Positions 1 to 8,161 of a stretch of 8,161 nt of DNA are shown in pieces. The stretch comes from an uncultured Caldilinea sp. (GTDB lineage Bacteria > Chloroflexota > Anaerolineae > Caldilineales > Caldilineaceae), in NCBI RefSeq assembly GCF_937128415.1, contig NZ_CAKZMJ010000080.1, positions 1 through 8,161 on the forward strand, written 5' to 3'. How positions within the stretch are numbered: the first letter of the stretch is position 1; each line of letters starts with the position of its first letter. A program made the position numbers and the translations under genes. The notes beneath the pieces were generated by a model. It did no database searches, was not told the DNA's origin, and saw only the letters and a list, made by a program, of their open reading frames with translations.

Positions 1-61
<61 letters not shown>

Positions 62-106
62 ACTCTGTTGATGTTTTGATACGCACCGCCACTGCGCCTC
101 TCGGCA

Positions 107-122
107 CGCCTCTTTCAAGGCG
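107..122. repeat. Short inverted repeat downstream of 5S rRNA
   Basis: CGCCT (107-111) and AGGCG (118-122) form a 5-bp stem with a 6-nt loop, about 46 bases after the 5S 3' end. It could help process or stabilise the 3' end of the rRNA precursor, or be chance; there is no T-run behind it. Confidence 0.35.
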
Positions 123-136
123 AACTTCTAAACGTC

Positions 137-172
137 CCCTGTTAAAGAACAGGGATGCATCCCCAGCTTTTT
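137..172 (+). terminator. Possible terminator/alternative hairpins behind the rRNA operon
   Basis: CCCTGTT (137-143) pairs perfectly with AACAGGG (148-154) across an AAAG tetraloop, giving a 7-bp hairpin. Its GGG also starts a 12-base perfect palindrome, GGGATGCATCCC (152-163), so two mutually exclusive structures are possible. A run of five T (168-172) follows four bases after the palindrome, but 13 bases after the larger hairpin. The position between an rRNA operon and the next promoter suits a terminator. The spacing is not that of a textbook intrinsic terminator, so the call is tentative. Confidence 0.4.
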
Positions 173-177
173 CCACG

Positions 178-207
178 TTGTTCAACATGCTTATTTCATG
201 ATATAAT
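178..207 (+). promoter_or_regulatory. Sigma70-type promoter with perfect extended -10, likely for the glmU operon
   Basis: TATAAT (202-207) is a perfect -10 box, and TG at 199-200 makes it a perfect extended -10 (TGnTATAAT). The best -35 candidate is TTGTTC (178-183), 18 bases upstream and only a half match, as is common for extended -10 promoters. The -35 overlaps a small inverted repeat TGTT-C-AACA (179-187), which could be an operator. The start of transcription would be near 211-214. No other promoter of similar quality is visible before glmU. Confidence 0.65.
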
Positions 208-363
208 GGCGAATGTAAATGAAATGTTCATTGAATTAGCAATCTGATGGATGACGAACCGCCGCCTATTTCGCCATACTCGCATCTCCATCTGCTGAAA
301 ATACAGACGAAGTTTGCGTTTCCGTCTGGATTATATACTTCATACAGGCTCTTCAAGGTCTCT

Positions 364-378
364 ATCGAAAAATTCGAT
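364..378. repeat. Perfect inverted repeat in the glmU leader
   Basis: ATCGAA (364-369) and TTCGAT (373-378) are perfect inverted copies separated by AAA, about 85 bases before the glmU start. This has the shape of a dimeric repressor half-site pair or a weak RNA hairpin. No regulator is identified, and a 6+6 repeat in AT-rich DNA can arise by chance. Confidence 0.35.
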
Positions 379-463
379 GAGGCCTTTACGTGTTTAGTCC
401 ATAGTTGGGTTTTTAAAACTTTCTATACCGTTGTTCTACAGCCCACATCGTGCAAATAGAGCT

Positions 464-1846
464 ATGAAAATCACCGCAGTTCTTCTCGCCGCCGGATACG
501 GCACGCGCATGAAATCAGAATATCCCAAGGTGATGCACCCCTTGATGGGGCGGCCAATGGTCGATTGGGCGATGCGCGCCGTTGAGTCGCTTGTGGACGC
601 TCCGCCGATCGTTGTCGTCGGACATGGACAGGAGTTGGTTCGCTCCTATCTGCGAGATCGCGCCGTCTACGCTGAACAGCAAGAACTGCTAGGAACGGGT
701 CACGCCGTTTTGCAAGCCTTGCCGTCTGTGGCGCAGGACGCCGACGCCGTAATCGTCACCTACGCCGACATGCCGTTGCTTACGCAAGCAACCTTGCGTC
801 GTCTTCTAGATTTGTACCGGACGCATGCATCCAGTCCGACGCTGGCGATCGCCATGCTGACGGTCAAGCGTGAAAATCCCCAGGGATTTGGTCGCATTGT
901 ACGGCGCAGCGACGGAAGCGTTGCAGCTATTGTGGAAGAAACAGATTGCACGCCCGAACAGCTGGCAATTCAGGAACTGAACCCCGGCGTCTATTGTTTT
1001 CACGCCGCCTGGCTGCGCCAGAACCTTCCATACATTCCCAGAAGCGCAAAGGGGGAGTATTATTTGACCGATCTGGTGTCCATGGCGGCGAGTCAGGGAC
1101 GACAGATTGTGACGTTGGAAGCGCCGCTCGAGGATGTCTATGGCGTAAATAACCGCGTCCATCTTGCTGAAGCGGAGGCGATTTTACGGCGCCGTATTTT
1201 GGAGCGCCATATGCTAGAAGGTGTAACCGTTGTCGATCCGCTCTCGACCTATATTGAAGACACCGTGCAGATCGGCGCCGATACGACCATCTGGCCCGGT
1301 TGTCTTCTGCAGGGCGCCACGGTGATCGGTCGCCATTGCACGATCGGGCCGTATAGCCAGATTATCGACACTCAGATCGCCGACCACTGTCGCGTCGTCT
1401 ATTCCGTACTGGAGCAGGCCCGCATGGACCAAGGGTCGGAGATCGGACCTTTTAGCCATCTGCGCAAGGGCGCCCATCTGGGAGAGAACGTGCACATGGG
1501 CAATTTCGGCGAAGTGAAGGATAGCTACCTTGGGCCCGGCGTCAAGATGGGGCATTTCAGCTATATCGGCAATGCAGAGGTCGGCGCCAACGTCAACATC
1601 GGCGCAGGCACGATCACATGCAATTATGATGGCGTTCACAAATCGAAAACAATTATCGGTGATCATGCCTTTATCGGCAGCGACACCATGCTCGTGGCTC
1701 CGGTGGTAGTGGGAGAGTTTGCCCGCACCGGCGCCGGCTCCGTCGTCACGCGGGACATCCCGGCGCACGCTACGGCCTATGGCGTGCCGGCGCGAGTGCA
1801 CAAGGTGGAAGACAGGACGCCTCCACAGGGGGGGGCGGAGGAGTAA
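464..1846 (+). CDS. glmU: Bifunctional UDP-N-acetylglucosamine pyrophosphorylase / glucosamine-1-phosphate N-acetyltransferase
   Basis: Cytoplasmic enzyme that acetylates glucosamine-1-phosphate and then uridylylates it to UDP-GlcNAc, the precursor of peptidoglycan and surface glycans. The ATG at 464 gives 460 residues, close to the 456 of E. coli GlmU. An upstream in-frame TTG (431) would add 11 residues not expected in the family. The N-terminal uridylyltransferase domain (about 1-228) has the nucleotide loop LAAGYGTRMKS (8-18), PKVMH (21-25), YADMP (100-104, with the metal-binding Asp) and GVNNR (227-231). The C-terminal left-handed beta-helix (about 250-445) shows hexapeptide repeats, HMGNFGEVK (344-352), the catalytic-type His364 and NIGAGTITCNYDG (378-390). 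First gene of the operon; the next start is three bases past its stop. The last ten residues, rich in Pro, Gly and Glu, are encoded by DNA that also carries the next gene's ribosome binding site. Confidence 0.97.
   Translation: MKITAVLLAAGYGTRMKSEYPKVMHPLMGRPMVDWAMRAVESLVDAPPIVVVGHGQELVRSYLRDRAVYAEQQELLGTGHAVLQALPSVAQDADAVIVTYADMPLLTQATLRRLLDLYRTHASSPTLAIAMLTVKRENPQGFGRIVRRSDGSVAAIVEETDCTPEQLAIQELNPGVYCFHAAWLRQNLPYIPRSAKGEYYLTDLVSMAASQGRQIVTLEAPLEDVYGVNNRVHLAEAEAILRRRILERHMLEGVTVVDPLSTYIEDTVQIGADTTIWPGCLLQGATVIGRHCTIGPYSQIIDTQIADHCRVVYSVLEQARMDQGSEIGPFSHLRKGAHLGENVHMGNFGEVKDSYLGPGVKMGHFSYIGNAEVGANVNIGAGTITCNYDGVHKSKTIIGDHAFIGSDTMLVAPVVVGEFARTGAGSVVTRDIPAHATAYGVPARVHKVEDRTPPQGGAEE
1828..1843 (+). 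promoter_or_regulatory. Strong ribosome binding site for the corC-like gene, inside the glmU 3' end, preceded by a G8 tract
   Basis: GGAGGAG (1837-1843) lies six bases before a GTG start at 1850 and directly abuts the glmU stop TAA (1844-1846). It is the best Shine-Dalgarno match in the plus-strand operon and decides the GTG start. A run of eight G (1828-1835) precedes it within glmU codons. Confidence 0.85.
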
Positions 1847-1849
1847 ATT

Positions 1850-3186
<1,337 letters not shown>

Positions 3187-3190
<4 letters not shown>

Positions 3191-3576
3191 GTCCAATCGA
3201 ATTGATCCAGGCGGCAAAGGAGGCTCGTACGCGCGCCTACGCTCCGTACAGCAACTATGCCGTCGGCGCCGCCGTCTTGACCGAGGACGGCGAGGTGTTT
3301 CTGGGCTGCAACGTCGAGAATGCGGCCTATCCTTCCACGATCTGCGCCGAACGCGTCGCCCTGACTGCGGCGATCGCCCAGGGCAAACGTCGCTTTGCCG
3401 CCATGGCCGTCGTCACGCGCAACGGCGGCTCACCCTGCGGGGCTTGCCGGCAGGTGATGATCGAGTTGGGCCCAGACATGGTCGTTTACATCGCCGATGA
3501 AACCGGCGCCTATCGCACGACGACGGTGCGCGCCCTGTTGCCCGATGGTTTCGACAACGCCAGCTTGCTGGCGTAA
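3187..3576 (+). CDS. cdd: Cytidine deaminase
   Basis: Zinc enzyme of pyrimidine salvage that converts cytidine and deoxycytidine to uridine and deoxyuridine in the cytoplasm. The ATG at 3187 overlaps the preceding stop as ATGA and gives 129 residues, typical of the small homotetrameric class. An in-frame ATG at 3154 would add 11 residues of unlikely sequence inside the previous gene. Visible motifs are the substrate-side YAPYSNYAVGAA (18-29), GCNVENAAYPSTICAER (40-56) carrying the zinc ligand Cys53 and proton-shuttle Glu55 of the CAE motif, and PCGACRQV (83-90) with zinc ligands Cys84 and Cys87. The chain ends in the usual LLPDGF-type tail. There is little Shine-Dalgarno sequence, so translation probably depends on coupling to the upstream gene. 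All catalytic residues are present. Confidence 0.96.
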
Positions 3577-3583
3577 CTGACAG

Positions 3584-5288
3584 ATGTCCGCCAACGTTCC
3601 CACCCTGCTGACCGCTTATCAGCTCCGCCAACTGGAGTTCCTGCTGCGGATCTCTCGCGCGATGACGTCGCGGTTGGACCTGCCCAGCCTGCTGGAGTTG
3701 ATCTTGCGCAGCGCCGCTCAGATGGTCGGCGCGCCGGCCGGGATGATCCTGCTGCAATCCGAACACACGTTGTTCGACCCGGCGCTTTCGGCGACGCCGC
3801 GCTTTCAGGTGCGCGCTCTGTACGCCATCCCCACCGAAGCGCTGCCCTATTTCGAGCCGTTGTTGGATACCACGGCGATGCGGCTGGTGCAGGAGGCCGT
3901 CGCCAACACAGCGATGGGGGAGCCGCTTGCGATCGATCTGTCGAGTCGGGTGCATCAGGTGGAAGCCGACCTTGGCATCACGCTCGGCCAGGTCATTGTG
4001 CTGCCGCTGCTCTTTGAAGAGGACCTGCTCGGCGTCATCTATCTGTTCCGCGGGAATTACGCATTTTCTCAGCTAGACTGGCAATTTCTGCAAGGGTTCG
4101 CCGATCAGGCGGCGATTGCGGTGCGCAATGCCCGCCTCTATACACTGCTCAATGCCGAACGCAGCCGCTTGATCACCATTCTGAACAACAGCGCCGACGG
4201 CATTATGATCCTGACCCGCGATCGCATCGTCGTAGCGATCAACCAGACCCTAGCGACCATGGTGGGCGTGTCGCCTGAAGACGCCATCGGACGCCCTTGC
4301 AGCGCGGTGTTGCCGCTGGTGGTCACGAGTGGGGTCGATTTCTGCGGCGATGAAAACTACACCGGCCATTTCCCCGACCCGCACCTGCGCTGCGAAGGCG
4401 AGTTGATTCGCCCCGGCGACAAACGGCTGGTGCTGTCGGTGACCTTCACCCCGCTCTATACAGAAAATGGCCGGCTGATCAATATCATCGTCAACGTCCA
4501 CGACATCACCCGCTTCCGTGAGGAAGAAGAGATGAAGTCCATCTTCACTTCAATCATCAGCCACGAGCTCAAGACCCCGGTTGCCTTGATCAAAGGCTAC
4601 GCGCAGACGTTGGCGCGCGAAGACGCACATTGGGACGCAGAGACTGCCCGAGCCGGCTTGCAGATTATCGAGGAAGAGGCGGATCGCCTGGAGGCGCTGA
4701 TCAACAATTTGCTCGACGTCAGCCGTATTCAGGCCAAGGGCTTGAAACTTGAACTGGGCGACGTTGCGCTCGACGCGCTGTTGCGAAAGGTCGCCGACGC
4801 CTATCGCACGCAGACCAGTCATCATCGCATCGAAGTGATGTTCGACGAACCGTTGCCGTATGTGTGGGGAGATGAAGAACGACTGCGCCAGGTGTTCACG
4901 AACCTGCTCAATAACGCAATCAAGTATTCACCTCAGGGCGGCGTCATTCGCATCGGTGGATGGGTGCAGCGCGTCGGGACGGATGGGCGCGCCGAAGGCA
5001 TGGATGGACGCCCCCCCATCGAGCCGCCGGAGTCGCTGCCGAAGGGGACTTACGTGATCGTCTATGTCGCCGACCAGGGCATCGGCATCCCCCCTTCAGA
5101 GTTGCCGAAAATTTTCGACCGTTTCTATCGCGTGGACAGCTCTCTGCGCCGCTCGACGGCGGGCGCCGGTCTTGGACTCTATCTCGCCAAAGCGATCGTC
5201 GAAGCGCACGGCGGCCGCATTTGGGCGACGAGCGAGCCGGGCAAAGGCGCCACGTTCTTTGTGGCGTTGCCTCTGGATGTGGAACAAC

Positions 5289-5296
<8 letters not shown>
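3584..5296 (+). CDS. Soluble GAF-PAS sensor histidine kinase
   Basis: Two-component kinase of 570 residues with no transmembrane segment, so it should sense a cytoplasmic signal. Order of parts: a GAF-like domain (about 30-183, ending in DQAAIAVRNARLY), a PAS domain (about 192-310, containing NNSADGIMIL and ending in VNVHDITRFRE), HisKA dimerisation helices with ISHELKTPVALIKGY (325-339, phospho-acceptor His327), and an HATPase domain with N box TNLLNNAIKYSP (439-450), G1 box DQGIGIP (497-503), F box KIFDRFYRVD (509-518) and G2 box GAGLGLYLAK (527-536). An unusual Gly/Arg/Pro-rich insert (about 461-488) sits between the N and G1 boxes. The gene starts seven bases after cdd without a clear ribosome binding site, and its stop overlaps the phosphatase gene. 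No response regulator is in the window, so its partner and ligand are unknown. Confidence 0.93.
4958..5011 (+). repeat. Three short imperfect direct repeats inside the kinase gene
   Basis: GGATGGGTGC (4958-4967), GGATGGGCGC (4981-4990) and GGATGGACGC (5002-5011) recur at 23- and 21-base spacing, and a run of seven C begins at 5011. They encode the start of the Gly/Arg-rich insert between the N and G1 boxes. This suggests local duplication made the insert, though the repeats are short. Confidence 0.45.
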
Positions 5297-5840
<544 letters not shown>

Positions 5841-5851
5841 GCCTTGATGAC

Positions 5852-5879
5852 GTGCAGCGCAGCGTCTACGCCGCTGCAC
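5852..5879. repeat. Strong bulged hairpin at the convergent operon junction
   Basis: GTGCAGCG (5852-5859) pairs perfectly with CGCTGCAC (5872-5879). After a two-base bulge (CA, 5860-5861), GCG (5862-5864) pairs with CGC (5869-5871) around a TCTA loop, giving 11 base pairs. It begins 12 bases after the phosphatase stop and lies within the codons of the barstar tail. No T-run follows on either strand, so it is not a standard intrinsic terminator. It may mark or protect mRNA 3' ends. Confidence 0.6.
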
Positions 5880-6285
5880 CCATGCGTATGGCGCAGGAGC
5901 ACAAAAAATTTCACATCTTGCAGCGCCCAGTTTGTGCAGGCATCCTGTAGGATGCTTCTTGCTGTGCGCCACTCCGCCGGGTGAGCGCACGCAAACCACC
6001 AGACGTGCTCATACAGCAGCACGTAGCCGGGCGCAGGCGACCAGGCCAGGTCGTTGATGCATTCCTCAAACGCGTCCCAGTTCTCGCCGAAATAGTCGGG
6101 AAACGCCATCGCCTCCGCCGCCGCGCACAGAAAGCCCATCTTGTCGCGCGCACGGCGCCCGTCCAGATGAAAAAAACGCCAGCCAAGCGCATCCACCGCC
6201 TGCGCCAGAGTGCGCACAGAAAGCGACGTCGGCCAGCGATAAAGCCCTGGGGCTGTGGAGAGAAGCAGGGATGCGATGGAGTCGC

Positions 6286-6896
<611 letters not shown>

Positions 6897-6900
<4 letters not shown>

Positions 6901-8161
6901 GGCGCGCTCCTTTCACAAATTTCCGCCGCAGCGATTTCCACTGGGCTTAACTCCGGCTCAATGCCCGCAGGGTTGCCGGCTTCATCGATCCACGTCAAGG
7001 GGTTGAGCGTTTCTGCATCGTAGACGAGCAGGCGCAGCGCGTACCGTCCAGGCGCAAGGTCGTCGGGTGCAGCGAGCAAGTAAACGCCCAACGGCCGATC
7101 CTCCATCGACCAGTGGGCGGGCGCCAGGTGACGGTCGTTGAGCAGCCGTTCGTCGGCCTGCGCTAGCCGATTGTCCGCTGCGTCGTACAGAGCGACGCGC
7201 GCCTTGAGCGGTCGATCGACTGCGCCGCCCGGTGCGCGCCGCCAACGCAACACCACCGGCAGCGGCTCGCCCGGGCACAATGGCGTCGAGGGCAGCGACG
7301 CTTCGACAGTTTGCACGGCGCGCTCGAACTGCAAGGTCAGAGGCTGCATTTGCGGCGCCAGCTCAAAATGCGTGGGGGGCGTCAGCTCCCACCAATCGAC
7401 GGCGTAGCCATGAAACCACTGTTCGCCGGCGCGGCGCCCGTATTTATCGAGCAAAAAGGGCACCGACCGTCGGGGGTCGGTGTCGCTTTCGAACCATTGC
7501 ACCCAGAAGACGCGCCGCGCCTGGCCCGCCCACTCCGTCAAGCGCCGGTCGATGGTGTTGATGTCGACGAACAGATAGCGGGCGGGCGCAGCTGCTGAGG
7601 CAGGCAAAGTCTCCTCGGCGTCGATGGCGTAGGGCTGATAGTAAAAGCCGAACGGATATTTCTGATCGACAAAGATGACGTCCTCCGGCGTGGTTGTCTC
7701 GCGCAGCCATTGCGTCAGCGCGGCGACGTGCTCCCGGTCGAAACGGGCGTCGTACAGATCGGCGTGCGCGCCGTGCGCCAGGCCGACGGCGAGCGCCAGC
7801 GCAAGCAGCGCAGGCGCAGATCGTCGCCAGCGCACAAACGTCATCAGTCCGACTGCGATCAGCGTATAGAGCGCCGGCGTCACAAAGCTGGCGTAGCGCA
7901 CGTGAAAGGCGCTGCGATCGAGCACAGCGAGGTAGTAGAGCGCCAGGCCGCCCATCAGCCAGATGAGCGTGAACAGCAAAGCGAAGACGTGACTGCCCGG
8001 CGCAGACGCGCGCCCCCTCGCGCTCGCCGGTTTGATTCCACGCAAGACCAGCCCCAGCGCAGCGATGAAGAGAACGCCCCACAACCAGAGATCGGCGAAT
8101 CCCATGAGCAGCCCGGGATCATAGGCGTAGCCGCCCAAATAGGCCTGCCAGTTCTGGCGCA
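6897..8161 (-). CDS. GT39-like membrane glycosyltransferase, C-terminal part (5' end off window)
   Basis: The frame is open to the window edge, so the true start is missing; 420 residues are visible, and the TTG at 8138 is not a credible start. Counting from that TTG codon, hydrophobic segments lie near 12-33, 50-73, 81-103 and 108-123. The segment RYASFVTPALYTLIAVGL (81-98) resembles the late helices of polyprenyl-phosphate-sugar-dependent GT39/PMT-type transferases. A soluble part follows: an alpha/beta-like stretch (about 130-250, with VIFVDQKYPFGFYYQPY), then a beta-sandwich-like region (about 255-405, with VVLRWRR, ARVALYDAADNRLAQ, PGRYALRLLVYDAET) of the kind often seen in Chloroflexota membrane glycosyltransferases. 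The catalytic N-terminal loop is off window, so activity and substrate cannot be judged. Its stop overlaps the ribonuclease start by four bases, placing it first among the visible genes of that operon. Confidence 0.7.
6907..6913 (-). promoter_or_regulatory. Ribosome binding site of the ribonuclease gene
   Basis: On the minus strand AAAGGAG stands six bases before the ATG at 6900, inside the last codons of the glycosyltransferase gene. It supports ATG 6900 over the in-frame ATG three codons later. It also means the toxin can be initiated independently, whereas the inhibitor start has only a weak GGA. Confidence 0.8.

Larger units (their letters stand above)
62..463. other. Intergenic region between 5S rRNA and glmU; no convincing gene
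   Basis: About 400 bases, visibly richer in A and T than the flanking genes. It holds three short inverted-repeat structures and one good promoter, annotated separately. A 70-codon open frame (247-459) begins about 33 bases after the likely transcription start, but it has no clear ribosome binding site, no recognisable motif and an unremarkable composition. It is not called as a gene. If transcription starts near 211-214, glmU has a leader of about 250 nt, which is long for a housekeeping gene. No known riboswitch class could be recognised. Confidence 0.7.

Noticed and set aside
247..459. Open frame of 70 codons before glmU
   Set aside because: No good ribosome binding site, no recognisable motif, AT-rich and non-coding in look; it most likely lies in the glmU leader.
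431..463. TTG start for glmU
   Set aside because: It adds 11 residues in front of the conserved MKITAVLLAAG start; ATG 464 gives a normal-length GlmU.
806..1162. Minus-strand frames inside glmU, the CorC-like gene and the kinase
   Set aside because: They overlap well-supported genes completely and show no family motifs.
1828..1835. Programmed frameshift at the G8 tract
   Set aside because: The following gene is in the same frame as glmU, so slippage would not produce a fusion, and the shifted frames have no known partner.
5064..5288. Extended N-terminus of the phosphatase
   Set aside because: This stretch is the kinase G1-to-G2 region read in another frame; the translation is Arg/Ser-rich shadow sequence.
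5852..5879. Classical intrinsic terminator at the convergent junction
   Set aside because: The stem is strong, but neither strand has a T-run after it; listed as a hairpin of unknown role instead.

Overview
The window looks like chromosomal DNA from a GC-rich, probably monoderm bacterium. The best guess is Chloroflexota. This is inferred from the style of the right-hand membrane glycosyltransferase (hydrophobic core plus a C-terminal beta-sandwich-like domain) and from the soluble GAF-PAS kinase inside a tight housekeeping operon; no marker in the window settles the taxonomy.

Left edge (1-463): the 3' half of a 5S rRNA gene, so an rRNA operon lies just outside the window. It is followed by about 400 bases of AT-richer DNA with no convincing gene. 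This stretch holds several short inverted repeats, a strong-looking extended -10 promoter (178-207), and what would be a leader of roughly 250 nt before glmU.

Plus-strand operon (464-5840): glmU, a CNNM/CBS/CorC membrane protein, cytidine deaminase, a soluble GAF-PAS histidine kinase and a dual-specificity-type phosphatase. The genes are separated by at most 7 bases or overlap, so they are very probably co-transcribed. The operon joins cell-wall precursor synthesis (UDP-GlcNAc), ion transport, pyrimidine salvage and a signalling pair (kinase plus phosphatase) with no response regulator in view.

Minus-strand operon (8161 down to 5813): the C-terminal part of a multi-spanning GT39-like glycosyltransferase, then a membrane-anchored guanyl-specific ribonuclease of the RNase Sa/barnase superfamily, then a barstar-family inhibitor. 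Both junctions are 4-base ATGA overlaps. The nuclease and inhibitor form a toxin-immunity pair. The nuclease is predicted to be tethered outside the cell by an N-terminal helix and a long Pro/Ala/Ser/Thr linker, while the inhibitor has no signal and should stay in the cytoplasm. This is the most interesting part of the window.

The two operons converge and overlap by 28 bases at their 3' ends. A strong 11-bp hairpin just past the phosphatase stop codon lies inside the last codons of the barstar gene.
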